From Flavobacterium taihuense (lineage in GTDB: Bacteria; Bacteroidota; Bacteroidia; Flavobacteriales; Flavobacteriaceae): a stretch of 64,000 bases of DNA. Below the pieces are notes generated by a model. It was not told the origin of the DNA. It made no database searches and saw only the letters and a program-made list of their open reading frames with translations. Positions within the stretch are counted from its first letter, which is position 1; every line of letters begins with the position of its first letter. Positions 26,242-34,778 of this stretch are shown piece by piece. Position numbers and translations under genes: made by a program. The stretch lies in assembly GCF_019351435.1 (NCBI RefSeq), contig NZ_JAHWYN010000017.1, positions 1-64,000 of the forward strand. The letters are read 5' to 3'.

Positions 26242-26802
26242 ATGATTCTTTATATCAAAAATATGGTTTGCAACCGTTGCAAAATGGTAGTCAAAGCAGA
26301 ATTGGAAAAACTTGGCATAACTACGCAAAAAGTCGAATTGGGAGAAGTTACCATTGACAAAGATTTGAACACATCAGAAAAGGAACAATTGGATCAGGTC
26401 CTCAAAGAATTGGGTTTTGAATTAATCGATGATAAAAAAAGCCGATACATCGAAAAAATAAAATCGCTAATTATTGAATTGATCCATGAACAAAACAATG
26501 ATTTGAAAATTACCTTATCGGATTATTTGAGCCAAGAGGTGTATCACGATTATTTCTATCTTTCCAATCTTTTCTCTGAAATTGAAGGAACCACTATCGA
26601 AAAATACTTTATTGCCCAAAAAATAGAACGCGTCAAAGAATTATTGGCTTACAAAGAATTGTCTTTAGGCGAAATTGCATTCCAGCTGAATTATTCCAGT
26701 GTTGCCCATCTCAGTAATCAGTTTAAAAAAGTTACTGGACTTTCGCCAAGTCATTTTAAAAACATCCGATTGGGAGGTAGAAAATCTTTGGATGAAGTAT
26801 AA
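26242..26802 (+). CDS. HMA-AraC fusion regulator, probably copper-responsive
   Basis: The first 65 residues form an HMA ferredoxin-like domain with a metal site (MVCNRCKMVVKAELEKLG) and the C-terminus is an AraC HTH (ELSLGEIAFQLNYSSVAHLS, KVTGLSPSHFK). Such HMA-AraC proteins usually neighbour CopA and CopZ genes in Bacteroidota and likely sense Cu(I). CopA and CopZ are 4.3 kb downstream here, separated by the pirin/YceI genes. The CxxC pair is intact. A terminator follows at 26859. Confidence 0.8.
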   Translation: MILYIKNMVCNRCKMVVKAELEKLGITTQKVELGEVTIDKDLNTSEKEQLDQVLKELGFELIDDKKSRYIEKIKSLIIELIHEQNNDLKITLSDYLSQEVYHDYFYLSNLFSEIEGTTIEKYFIAQKIERVKELLAYKELSLGEIAFQLNYSSVAHLSNQFKKVTGLSPSHFKNIRLGGRKSLDEV

Positions 26803-26858
26803 CTAATCAAAACACTGATTATCAATACATTAAAAACAAAGACAATTGCAATAAAAAG

Positions 26859-26889
26859 GAACTGACAAAAGTTTTTTCAGTTCATTTTT
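26859..26889. terminator. Terminator between HMA-AraC gene and pirin gene
   Basis: GAACTGA (26859-26865) pairs with TCAGTTC (26877-26883) and is followed by a T-rich tract. It separates the two convergent genes. Confidence 0.7.
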
Positions 26890-26946
26890 ATTTACAATAT
26901 TATCATTGATTACAATAAATTCCAAGCTCTACATTAAAGAAAATAC

Positions 26947-27828
26947 TCATCTAATTTTAGGTTGTGGTAAGGACACAAACTCTGTTTCGTTGGGAACTCT
27001 TGGAAACTTTTGGTCCATCCAATCCTGTTTGGCTTTTTCAATTACGGCTTTATCCGAATGAACAAAATTCCAATAGATAAAATGCTCTTCAGGGAAAGGT
27101 TCACCTCCAAAAATATAGATTGTGCTATTTTCACTCATTTCAAATTGACAAAGACTGCTTTCCTTGGCAACCAAAATTTGCTTTGCCCCATAAGTGTTTC
27201 CGTCATTTTTAATTTCGCCTTCTAAAATATACAAAGCGCTTTCTCCGAACAGGTCTTTACCAATATTCAGTGTGGCTCGGTCAGTGCTTTTGATTTCAAT
27301 AAGATATAACGGACTGTAAACAGGAACTGGTGATTTATTTCCAAAAGCTTCTCCCGCTATGAGTTTTATCGTGACATTGTCTTGTTGCCATTCGGGTATG
27401 TCTTTGGCTTCTATATGAAAGAAAGATGGTTCTATATTTTCCATTGCTTTGGGCAAGGCCACCCAAATTTGTAAACCGTGAAGGCTTTTATCGGTAGTTC
27501 TCAAACGCTCGGGTGTTCGCTCGGAATGGACTACTCCTTTTCCAGCGGTCATCCAATTGACAGCTCCAGGAGTAATTTCCATTTCGGTGCCAATACTGTC
27601 GCGATGCAATATTGCTCCTTCAAACAAATACGTGAGTGTCGATAACCCAATGTGAGGATGAGGCGGAACATCTAAGTTTTGGTAATCCTTCAGTTTTGCA
27701 GGCCCCATATGATCCAAAAAAACAAAAGGTCCTACGGCTCGCTTTTCTCGAAAGGGTAACAATCTTCCCACCAAAAAATTTCCAATATCGGCCGCTCTTT
27801 CTTCTATGATTAATCCAATGTTTGACAT
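26947..27828 (-). CDS. Pirin-family cupin protein (1)
   Basis: The 293-residue bicupin has the pirin metal site: PHPHIGLSTLTYLFEG (two His), then VHSERTP (His and Glu). Bacterial pirins include quercetinases and redox-linked regulators; the real substrate is unknown. Downstream on the same strand group are YceI and a second pirin, a set often found together in flavobacteria under a Crp-like regulator. The start at 27828 gives MSNIGLIIEERAADIGNF, normal for the family. Confidence 0.88.
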   Translation of the reverse strand: MSNIGLIIEERAADIGNFLVGRLLPFREKRAVGPFVFLDHMGPAKLKDYQNLDVPPHPHIGLSTLTYLFEGAILHRDSIGTEMEITPGAVNWMTAGKGVVHSERTPERLRTTDKSLHGLQIWVALPKAMENIEPSFFHIEAKDIPEWQQDNVTIKLIAGEAFGNKSPVPVYSPLYLIEIKSTDRATLNIGKDLFGESALYILEGEIKNDGNTYGAKQILVAKESSLCQFEMSENSTIYIFGGEPFPEEHFIYWNFVHSDKAVIEKAKQDWMDQKFPRVPNETEFVSLPQPKIR

Positions 27829-27904
27829 GACTATATTATTTGAGAATTAAAATCTTGAGGAACGAAATAGTCTCTATCAAAAGACAATCCTAAATTAAAC
27901 AAAA

Positions 27905-27934
27905 AAAACCGCAAAAAGATTAATTTTTACGGTT
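27905..27934 (-). terminator. Terminator after yceI (minus strand)
   Basis: AAACCGTAAAAA pairs with TTTTTGCGGTTT across a short loop (one mismatch), followed on the minus strand by a T run. It closes the yceI transcript and leaves the first pirin gene separately transcribed. Confidence 0.7.
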
Positions 27935-27953
27935 TGAAATAGACAATAAAAAC

Positions 27954-28484
27954 TTATTGCTTGATTAATTGTATTTCAACATTCAATTTAATTTCTTCTC
28001 CAACCAAAACTCCTCCAGTTTCAAGTGTGGAATTCCAAGTCAAGCCAAAATCTTTACGGTTAATTTTTCCTGTTATAGAAAGCCCTGCTTTAGTATTTCC
28101 CCATGGATCTGTCATTACTCCACTATATTCCGTTTCCAAAGACACGCTTTTTGTTACGTCTTTAATGGTTAAATCTCCATCTATTTGATAAAGACCTTCG
28201 TTCAGTTTTTTTACAGAAGTCCCTACGAAAGACAACTTTGGAAATTTTTCAACATCAAAAAAGTCTGCACTTCGCAAGTGATTGTCTCTGTCTCCATTGT
28301 TCGTGTCTACTGTATTTACATCAGCAGAAAAATTAATTTTTGAAGTTTCAAATTGATTGTCTTCGTTTTCGATTGTTACTTCTGATGTATTGAATTTACC
28401 AGATACATTAGTGAACATCATGTGTTTTACTTTAAATCCAATTTCGGAGTGTGTAGGGTCAATTGCCCAAGTTGATTTTGCCAT
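27954..28484 (-). CDS. YceI-family lipocalin-like protein
   Basis: The 176-residue protein has the YceI signature (WAIDPTHSEIGFKVKHMMFT, GDRDNHLRSADFFDVEKFP, FGLTWN). Family members form a lipocalin-like barrel that binds polyisoprenoid or amide lipids. No signal peptide is seen, so it may be cytoplasmic, as in several flavobacterial paralogues. It follows the second pirin gene by 53 bp on the same strand and probably shares its promoter. Confidence 0.9.
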   Translation of the reverse strand: MAKSTWAIDPTHSEIGFKVKHMMFTNVSGKFNTSEVTIENEDNQFETSKINFSADVNTVDTNNGDRDNHLRSADFFDVEKFPKLSFVGTSVKKLNEGLYQIDGDLTIKDVTKSVSLETEYSGVMTDPWGNTKAGLSITGKINRKDFGLTWNSTLETGGVLVGEEIKLNVEIQLIKQ

Positions 28485-28537
28485 TTTAATTTATTTTTTA
28501 AAGGTTTGTTATTATTTTTAATATTTGTTGTTGTTTA

Positions 28538-29413
28538 TTATAAAATCATTGGTACTTCCATCAGTAAGATTTCGGTATCATCTGTATTTGCTGTAACTGT
28601 GAATGTGTTTGTATCCCAAATACCAAAACCATCTCTTTTCTCCAGTTTTTGGTTTTCGATAGTAGCTTCTCCTTTAAGAATGAAAGCATAGACACCATTC
28701 CCTTTTTTCTTGATGTTGTATGCTGTGGTAATTCCTTTTTCAAAGTTTCCCAAATGAAACCAAGCGTCTTGATGAACCCAAACGCCTTCATCATCGGGAT
28801 TAGGTGATACAATTTGCTGAAATTTATTTTTACGAGCGTTCGGATCTAATGTGATCTGATCGTATCTTGGTGTAACATTCTTTTTATTGGGATATACCCA
28901 TATTTGAAGAAACTTCACTAACTTATCTTGATTCTTGTTGTATTCACTGTGAAAAATTCCTGTTCCGGCGCTCATCACCTGAATATCGCCATTTTTGATT
29001 ACAGTCGAATTCCCCATACTGTCTTTGTGTTCCAAATCACCTTCCAAAGGAATGCTGATGATTTCCATATTATCGTGTGGATGTGTTCCAAAACCCATTC
29101 CTGCATCCACTCTGTCATCATTAAGCACTCTTAAAACACCAAAATGCATTCGTTCTGGATTGTGATAATTAGCGAAACTAAAAGTATGATGACTTTCTAG
29201 CCAACCGTGATTGGCAAAACCTCTGGTATCGGCTTTATGTAAGATAGAATTTTCCATAATCTTTGAATCTGTATTTTGAATGTGATTGAAACCTAAAATT
29301 TCCGGTTTTTTGATTTCATCAATATCATTATCAACTATATTTCCAAGTGCGGCTGTTGCTGCAAACATTCCTGTTCCAAATAAGCCTTTTTTTATAAATT
29401 CTTTTCTGTCCAT
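28538..29413 (-). CDS. Pirin-family cupin protein (2) with signal-like N-terminus
   Basis: This 291-residue pirin starts with a lysine-rich then hydrophobic stretch (MDRKEFIKKGLFGTGMFAAT) like a secretion signal without a clear twin arginine. The metal site is present: GFGTHPHDNMEIISIPLEG and GIFHSEYNK. Upstream lie three FNR-like operators (29463-29653), so it is probably the main target of the Crp/Fnr regulator encoded at 29727. The next gene on the strand is yceI. Confidence 0.86.
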   Translation of the reverse strand: MDRKEFIKKGLFGTGMFAATAALGNIVDNDIDEIKKPEILGFNHIQNTDSKIMENSILHKADTRGFANHGWLESHHTFSFANYHNPERMHFGVLRVLNDDRVDAGMGFGTHPHDNMEIISIPLEGDLEHKDSMGNSTVIKNGDIQVMSAGTGIFHSEYNKNQDKLVKFLQIWVYPNKKNVTPRYDQITLDPNARKNKFQQIVSPNPDDEGVWVHQDAWFHLGNFEKGITTAYNIKKKGNGVYAFILKGEATIENQKLEKRDGFGIWDTNTFTVTANTDDTEILLMEVPMIL

Positions 29414-29462
29414 CTTTTATAATTTTATAGTACAAAGTTCTCTCTTTTCGAAACCCAAAGCA

Positions 29463-29653
29463 TTGAACTAGTTCAAGAAAAATTCTTTATTAGTTTTAAA
29501 CTTTTACTATCAAAGAACAAGGCAAATTTCTGACGATTCTAATTCCTGTGCATTGAACTAGTTCAAGAAAAAATCTCTTATTCTAAACTTTTACTTTCAA
29601 AGAACAAGGCAAAGTTCTGATGATTTCAATGGCTGTGCATTGAACTATTTCAA
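29463..29653. promoter_or_regulatory. Three FNR/CRP-like operators within a 90-bp direct repeat
   Basis: TTGAACTAGTTCAA occurs at 29463-29476 and 29553-29566 and, with one change (TTGAACTATTTCAA), at 29640-29653. The architecture TTGAN-N4-NTCAA is the Crp/Fnr consensus. The flanking DNA is repeated too (units of 90 and 87 bp sharing AAACTTTTACT, TCAAAGAACAAGGCAAA and CTGTGCATTGAACTA), so the region grew by tandem duplication. The sites lie between the second pirin gene and the 3' end of the Crp/Fnr gene. Confidence 0.8.
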
Positions 29654-29675
29654 GAAAATCAAACTCAAAAAAAAA

Positions 29676-29703
29676 CTCCCCATAAAACCAAAGCTCAATG
29701 GGA
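29676..29703 (-). terminator. Possible terminator after the Crp/Fnr gene
   Basis: CCCAT and ATGGG on the minus strand can pair across a loop of about 16 nt and are followed by nine T. The stem is short. Confidence 0.4.
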
Positions 29704-29726
29704 AGTCAATCATTATGCAAATAAAT

Positions 29727-30305
29727 TTATTGTTTGGAAATCTTTGTTCTGATTTTACTCAAAAACTCTGCAGAAATTCCCAAGTAAGAAGCGATATAAT
29801 GCTGAGCTACCCTTTGGGATATGGTAGGATATAATTTGATAAACTCAAGATATTTTTCAGGAGCCGATTTGGCCATCGTATTAATCAATCGGTTTTGAGT
29901 AGCAGAAAGGTTCTTTTGGACTATCAATCTAAAAAAGCGCTCGAATTTGGGAACTTTATGCAACAGCTCTTCTTTGTTGGTATCCGTAAGAACAAAGAGT
30001 TCGCAATCTTCCATTGTTTCAATATACATTTTACTAGGTTTCTTATCATTGAAACTGGCAATATCACTAACCCACCAATCCTCTATTCCAAACTGAAGAA
30101 TCACTTCAAAACCATTGGCATCAATAAAATAGCTGCGAATACAACCTTTAACGATATAGGCTTCAAAATTGCAAATTTCTCCTTCTTGCAGCAAATATGT
30201 CTTCTTTGGAATTTTTTGATATTTCAATAAAGAATTGAATTGTTCTAGTTCCCCTTGAGTAAAAGAGGCAAATTTGCTAACGTTTTTATTTATGGCTTCA
30301 AACAT
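29727..30305 (-). CDS. Crp/Fnr-family transcriptional regulator
   Basis: The 192-residue protein has an N-terminal cNMP-type jelly roll (KKTYLLQEGEICNFEAYIVKG, FGIEDWWVSDIASF) and a C-terminal HTH (ISQRVAQHYIASYLGISAEF). It lacks the Fnr Cys motif. The nearby TTGAACTAGTTCAA sites, three before the second pirin gene and a degenerate one at 30699 before its own operon, make it the likely binding protein. The preceding receiver-like gene ends 25 bp upstream, so the two form an operon. Confidence 0.88.
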   Translation of the reverse strand: MFEAINKNVSKFASFTQGELEQFNSLLKYQKIPKKTYLLQEGEICNFEAYIVKGCIRSYFIDANGFEVILQFGIEDWWVSDIASFNDKKPSKMYIETMEDCELFVLTDTNKEELLHKVPKFERFFRLIVQKNLSATQNRLINTMAKSAPEKYLEFIKLYPTISQRVAQHYIASYLGISAEFLSKIRTKISKQ

Positions 30306-30330
30306 AAAAAACTGATTTAAAGTTGGATTG

Positions 30331-30660
30331 CTACAAAATTTGTCGTCCCGATTCGGCTAAAGCGGATAGTATTTCATTTTTCAATAAGCCGCTTCCTCCA
30401 CCGTAATGCTGAATGATAATTAGAGTTGGATTTAATTCGATTGCTTTTTCCCGAATCAATTGTTCTATGGTTTCTTCAATTCCGCAACTCAATAAAAGTA
30501 TATCAAACTTAGAAAAATCGGAAACTGACAATGCCTGATTTTCATCCATAAAACCTTCGGCTGTCCAATCTTTCTCTGTATTTAGCAAACGGACAAGCAC
30601 CTCGAGGATGGCTTCATTTTTACCTATTACCAAAAACTTTAATTTTTTCATGTTACGCAT
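30331..30660 (-). CDS. Receiver-like protein
   Basis: The 109-residue protein has the beta-alpha pattern of a receiver domain (KLKFLVIGKNEAILEVLVRL, FDILLLSCGIEE) but the phosphoacceptor Asp position (LLLD in true receivers) is LLLS here. It is therefore a pseudo-receiver, if the alignment is right. It is cotranscribed with the Crp/Fnr gene. The start may be ATG 30651 (MKKLKFLVIG) instead of 30660. Confidence 0.55.
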   Translation of the reverse strand: MRNMKKLKFLVIGKNEAILEVLVRLLNTEKDWTAEGFMDENQALSVSDFSKFDILLLSCGIEETIEQLIREKAIELNPTLIIIQHYGGGSGLLKNEILSALAESGRQIL

Positions 30661-30698
30661 TTAAAATACAAAATTAGCCTAAATTTAAGAAGCATCTC

Positions 30699-30712
30699 TT
30701 AATCTAGTTCAA
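30699..30712. promoter_or_regulatory. Degenerate FNR-like operator upstream of the receiver/crp operon
   Basis: TTAATCTAGTTCAA matches TTGAACTAGTTCAA in 12 of 14 positions and is followed by the same AGAAA. It lies about 40 bp upstream of the operon start, which suggests autoregulation. Confidence 0.6.
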
Positions 30713-30856
30713 GAAAGGGACGATTCTTTTCTTTTCCGTGTTAATTATTTGTTGTATTGCAAAAACAGAATCGGAATATTGTATGGAAATTGTTTTTATC
30801 ATTTAATAATTTTGAGGTAAGATTATATAAATTCAAAAAATCCTCTTATGAAAACG

Positions 30857-31010
30857 GATTTGCATGAGGGATCGCAACGGCATCTCCCGGTTTAGAAAAA
30901 CAAGGCTTTTTTGCCGTAGTTTTTGTTAATCGGGAATACAGTGTAGCGCCCGACCTCGTTGCCTAAAATTGATGTTATCTAACCAAATGTTGTACAACGA
31001 GGTCATGCCC
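30857..31010. repeat. Structured intergenic element with a 10-bp inverted repeat
   Basis: GACCTCGTTG (30952-30961) pairs with CAACGAGGTC (30995-31004). The left part (GGGATCGCAACGGCATCTCC, then GGGAATACAGTGTAGCGCCC) resembles a dispersed intergenic element of flavobacteria with the phrase GGCATC...ATACAGTG, as I remember it. Its function is unknown. It lies upstream of copA. Confidence 0.45.
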
Positions 31011-31113
31011 AAATTGAAACCCACCAAAGTCTTGCAACTCTTTCACAAGAATCTATAACTTATTAGAAGATTATCTGCTGAACTTTGTACTATAATTTAA
31101 AAGAAATACAAAA

Positions 31114-33528
31114 ATGGCAACTCCAATAAATACTATATTTTACATTCCGCTGGAAGATGTCGAGAGCGAACATTGCGCACTTATCATCGATAACGGCCTG
31201 GGAAAAATAAAAAGCATCGATTCCCATACAGTGGAACTCAACAACAACAGAGCCGTGATTACGACTTCGAAACCCGAAGCATTGCCGGAAGCAGTCAGTG
31301 CGATTCGGGATTTGGGTTATGGCGTGACAACGGTAAAGAAAACCTTTCCCGTTCTAGAGATGAGTTGCGCCTCTTGTGCGATTGGGGTAGAAACTGCCGT
31401 TCAAATTCAACCCGGAATCGTTAGCGCATCGGTCAATTTTGCAACTGCAACTGTGGCAATAGAATACTTGCCTAATATGATTTCTATAGCCGAAATCAAG
31501 AAAGCAGTTCAGCTAGCTGGTTATGATTTGTTTATAGAAGAGGACAATAAAGAGCAAGAAACGCTGGAAGAAATTCATGAAAAAAAATTCAACCAATTGA
31601 AACTGAAAACGCTTTGGGCGGGATTGCTAACAGTTCCTGTGGTGATCATTGGAATGTTTTTTATGGATATTCCCTACGCCAATGAAATCATGTGGGTTTT
31701 ATCGACCCCGGTGGTCGTTTGGTTTGGTCAAAACTTCTATATTAATGCTTGGAAACAAGCCAAACATCGTTCAGCTAATATGGATACGTTGGTGGCTTTA
31801 GGAACAGGTGTAGCGTATATTTTTAGTGTATTTAATACTTTGTTTCCACATTTTTGGCACGAAAAAGGTTTGCACTCCCACGTTTATTTTGAAGCAGCAG
31901 CGGTAATCATTACGTTTATACTGCTAGGGAAATTATTGGAAGAAAAAGCCAAAGGAAACACTTCTACTGCCATTAAAAAACTAATGGGGTTACAACCCAA
32001 AACCGTAACAATAATTACTGGTGATGAACAACAAACCACGATACCGATTGATACAGTTAAGCACGGAAATATTATTCTTGTAAAACCAGGAGAGCAAATC
32101 GCTGTGGATGGAATGGTAACCAAAGGAAACTCCTACGTAGACGAAAGCATGCTGAGCGGCGAACCTGTTCCGCTCTTAAAAAAGGAGAATGAAAAGGTGT
32201 ATGCCGGAACGATTAACCAAAAAGGAAGTTTTCAATTCCGTGCCGAGAAAGTAAGTTCCGAAACAATGCTGGCCAGCATCATCAAAATGGTGCAGGAAGC
32301 CCAAGGAAGTAAAGCGCCTGTACAAAAACTGGTCGATAAAATAGCGGGTATTTTTGTTCCAATAGTAATTTTGATTGCGATTATTGCTTTTGTTTCATGG
32401 ATTCTTTTAGGCGGGGAAAACGGATTTTCCCAAGGTTTGATAGCCTTTGCTACCGTTTTGGTGATTGCTTGTCCGTGTGCCTTAGGTTTGGCGACTCCCA
32501 CTGCGATTATGGTCGGAATTGGTAAAGGTGCCGAAAACGGAATATTGATTAAAGATGCGGTAAGTCTGGAATTGGCACAAAAAGTGAATGCCGTTGTTCT
32601 GGATAAAACGGGTACTATTACCGAAGGTAAACCAATTGTAACTGATTCGCATTGGATGGACGAAAGTGGGCTTCTAAAACAAATTTTGGTCAGCATTGAA
32701 AAACAATCCGAACATCCTTTGGCGGAAGCCGTAATCAAACACTTTGATGACAATAGCAGCATTGCTTTAGAGCACTTTGAAAGTATTACAGGAAAAGGTG
32801 TTGCAGCAACAGTAGAAGGTAAAACGTATTTGGTTGGTAATAAAAAGTTATTACTGGAAAAAAACATACCCCTTTCGGATGAACTTATTGCAAAAACCAA
32901 TGAATGGAGCGCCGAATCAAAAACGGTTATCTGGTTTTCGGACGGTAGCCAAGCGATAGCTGTAATTGCCATTGCTGATAAAATTAAAGAAACGTCTATA
33001 GCTGCCATTCAGCAATTGCAAAAATCAGGAATAACAGTTTATATGCTTACGGGAGATAATGAAGCTACAGCCGCAGCAATATCTAAAAAAACAGGTATTA
33101 CCAACTATAAAGCCGAAGTGTTGCCTGAACAAAAAGCTGCTTTTGTAAAACAATTGCAAAGTGAAGGGAAAATTGTAGCAATGGTTGGAGACGGAATTAA
33201 TGACAGTACCGCTTTGGCACAAGCCGATGTGAGCATTGCGATGGGAAAAGGCAGTGATATTGCGATGGATGTGGCCAAAATGACCATCATTTCATCTGAC
33301 CTCAGTAAAATTCCCGAAGCCATTACACTCTCCAAACAAACTGTAGCGACAATAAAACAAAACCTGTTTTGGGCCTTGTTTTATAATATCATCGGTATTC
33401 CGATAGCCGCGGGAATTTTATATCCCATCAACGGATTCCTGTTGAATCCCATGATTGCCGGAGCAGCGATGGCGTTGAGCAGCGTAAGTGTGGTGAGTAA
33501 CAGCCTAAGATTAAAATGGAAAAAATAA
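31114..33528 (+). CDS. copA: Cu(+)-exporting P1B-type ATPase
   Basis: This 804-residue inner-membrane ATPase pumps Cu(I) out of the cytoplasm. The first HMA-like segment (about 1-75) lacks a CxxC; the second has MSCASCA (Cys85, Cys88). Then come the TM pairs, the CPC metal site (ACPCALGLATPT, about residue 452), DKTGTITEG (phosphorylated Asp about 496), EHPLAEAV, MVGDGINDSTALAQADVSIA, and the late TM motifs FYNIIGIP and MALSSVSVV, all as in CopA. It precedes copZ by 250 bp. Regulation by the HMA-AraC protein at 26242 is likely. Confidence 0.95.
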   Translation: MATPINTIFYIPLEDVESEHCALIIDNGLGKIKSIDSHTVELNNNRAVITTSKPEALPEAVSAIRDLGYGVTTVKKTFPVLEMSCASCAIGVETAVQIQPGIVSASVNFATATVAIEYLPNMISIAEIKKAVQLAGYDLFIEEDNKEQETLEEIHEKKFNQLKLKTLWAGLLTVPVVIIGMFFMDIPYANEIMWVLSTPVVVWFGQNFYINAWKQAKHRSANMDTLVALGTGVAYIFSVFNTLFPHFWHEKGLHSHVYFEAAAVIITFILLGKLLEEKAKGNTSTAIKKLMGLQPKTVTIITGDEQQTTIPIDTVKHGNIILVKPGEQIAVDGMVTKGNSYVDESMLSGEPVPLLKKENEKVYAGTINQKGSFQFRAEKVSSETMLASIIKMVQEAQGSKAPVQKLVDKIAGIFVPIVILIAIIAFVSWILLGGENGFSQGLIAFATVLVIACPCALGLATPTAIMVGIGKGAENGILIKDAVSLELAQKVNAVVLDKTGTITEGKPIVTDSHWMDESGLLKQILVSIEKQSEHPLAEAVIKHFDDNSSIALEHFESITGKGVAATVEGKTYLVGNKKLLLEKNIPLSDELIAKTNEWSAESKTVIWFSDGSQAIAVIAIADKIKETSIAAIQQLQKSGITVYMLTGDNEATAAAISKKTGITNYKAEVLPEQKAAFVKQLQSEGKIVAMVGDGINDSTALAQADVSIAMGKGSDIAMDVAKMTIISSDLSKIPEAITLSKQTVATIKQNLFWALFYNIIGIPIAAGILYPINGFLLNPMIAGAAMALSSVSVVSNSLRLKWKK

Positions 33529-33634
33529 TTTAGCCATTAGTGACTAGCAAATAGCGACTAGCTTCCATAATGATGAAACGATAAAACTAGGAATCTGCAT
33601 TAGATATTTTTTTCGCAAAGACTCGCAAAGGACA

Positions 33635-33722
33635 CACGAAGAATCACAAAGTTTTTTATAATAATACATTAAGAAAACAGTTAATCTTCGTGAATCTTGG
33701 AGCTACTTTGTGAAACTTCGTG
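33635..33722. repeat. Inverted repeat between copA and copZ
   Basis: An 18-bp arm at 33635-33652 (CACGAAGAATCACAAAGT) pairs with 33705-33722 at 16 of 18 positions. Similar CGCAAAG/CTTCGTG elements are scattered between genes in Bacteroidota. It might fold into an RNA hairpin and separate copA from copZ expression. Confidence 0.65.
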
Positions 33723-33778
33723 AAATAATTTTCTATTGGGCAATAAAAAGTTAAAAACAACAAATAAATCTAACAAAA

Positions 33779-34015
33779 ATGAACACTAATTTAAACGAAA
33801 AAGAAACCACATTTCATTTCAAAACAAATATAAAATGTGGTGGTTGTGTTGCAACTGTAACACCCTTTCTAAATGCTGTAAAAGGCATTAGCCAATGGTC
33901 TGTCGACACCGCAAACAATGACAAAATTCTATCCGTAACCTCCAATGGTATTTCAGAAGGCGAAATTATAGATACGGTTCAAAAAGCGGGTTATAAAATT
34001 GAGACTATAGATTAA
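33779..34015 (+). CDS. copZ: CopZ-like copper chaperone (HMA protein)
   Basis: The 78-residue cytosolic HMA protein (FKTNIKCGGCVATVTPFLN, CxxC) delivers Cu(I) to CopA. It follows copA on the same strand. Its stop codon (34013-34015) overlaps by two bases the stop of the displaced ligase 3' end read on the other strand (34012-34014), so before the island arrived copZ and the pigment ligase were convergent neighbours. Confidence 0.9.
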   Translation: MNTNLNEKETTFHFKTNIKCGGCVATVTPFLNAVKGISQWSVDTANNDKILSVTSNGISEGEIIDTVQKAGYKIETID

Positions 34016-34113
34016 AGAACCATTTTTCTATCATCAAAAAAATGAATGAACTTTCGACTCATTGGATTAAAAATTAGAGGTTTAAGGGCTTCATTCGTAG
34101 TGGATTCAATGTT
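34012..34113 (-). pseudogene. Displaced 3' end of the pigment-cluster ligase gene
   Basis: The minus strand reads STTNEALKPLIFNPMSRKF and then IHFFDDRKMVL followed by a stop. The functional ligase (40844-42142) ends TTNEALKPLIFNPMSRKP and IHFFDNRKSIV with its stop at the same position. Only about 33 codons are present and no start. It is adjacent to copZ with overlapping stops, so this copy is probably the original gene end, cut off by the island. Confidence 0.85.
34026..34113. repeat. Left direct repeat of the island (attL-like)
   Basis: This 88-bp segment is about 85-88% identical to 40858-40945 in the same orientation. The longest identical core is CTCATTGGATTAAAAATTAG plus AGG, with GGGCTTCATTCGTAGT nearby. 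The pair encloses the five-gene effector operon. Confidence 0.85.
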
Positions 34114-34499
34114 GTTCCTTTATGTGCCACAATATGTTATTATTCACTCCTAATAGCCATAAAACATAACAACCTCATTCTTAATGAATAACATTTTATA
34201 AATAGATAAAAAATTTCTACTTTTAATTAATATTTAGACTGTTGGGCATGATTATTTAAAACGTCAGTTCGAGTGTTTTTTGTGGATAAAACGCAATAAA
34301 AAATGTATTGCGAATCGTTTCTAATAAAATTTTTCTTGTTCTCGATAAGATTTTCTAACGAAAATCACTCGACCTGACGAAAAATTATCATCAAAAACTA
34401 ATTACGCCCAACGGCTTACTATTTATAAAAAAATAAGCATAAAAAATTGGTATAAAAGCAAAAAACTATCAGTAGAATAAATTCTTAAATAGTAAAGCC
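34114..34499. other. Island left flank with a 118-nt inverted-repeat structure (34262-34379)
   Basis: CGTCAGTTCGAGTG (34262-34275) pairs with CACTCGACCTGACG (34366-34379) at 13 of 14 positions, and an inner pair CGCAATA / TATTGCG adds a second stem. This could be a palindromic interspersed repeat of flavobacteria or a transcribed structured RNA. GCCCAACGGCTTAC at 34406 is the inverted partner of the 4991 motif. No protein gene is visible. Confidence 0.6.
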
Positions 34500-34778
34500 A
34501 TGAAATATTTTGCAGACATACACAGTCATCCCACTATGAAATCCTATGGGCATAGCTTCCCGTCAAAAGAGAACAGTCAAAATCCATTATCTAACAGTTC
34601 CATTTGGTATTATGATCCGCCGACTCTTTCTGATTACCTCATAATACAAGCCCATAATTACATGACAAACTTTTCGGCCAATCTAACCCAAACTCGTAAC
34701 CGAATTGATCCGGAAGAAATTGTAAACCGCATAATGGGCGATAATACTTATCCGTTTATACAAAAGCAATACCGTTAA
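34500..34778 (+). CDS. Short amidohydrolase/dipeptidase-like N-terminal piece
   Basis: The 92-residue ORF begins MKYFADIHSHPTMKSYGHSF, which has the HxH metal motif at the start of TIM-barrel metallohydrolases such as membrane dipeptidases. It stops after about one quarter of such an enzyme, with no downstream remainder that I can find, so it is either a 3' truncated pseudogene or a short protein in its own right. It lies inside the island, ahead of the effector operon and separated from it by 387 bp. Confidence 0.5.
   Translation: MKYFADIHSHPTMKSYGHSFPSKENSQNPLSNSSIWYYDPPTLSDYLIIQAHNYMTNFSANLTQTRNRIDPEEIVNRIMGDNTYPFIQKQYR

Noticed and set aside
29463..29653. Repeats considered as a CRISPR array
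   Set aside because: Only three short palindromes with homologous, not unique, spacers, and no cas gene; it is a tandem duplication of an operator.
34500..34778. First gene of the effector operon
   Set aside because: It is separated by 387 bp containing an inverted repeat, and its HxH start looks like a truncated hydrolase unrelated to the operon.
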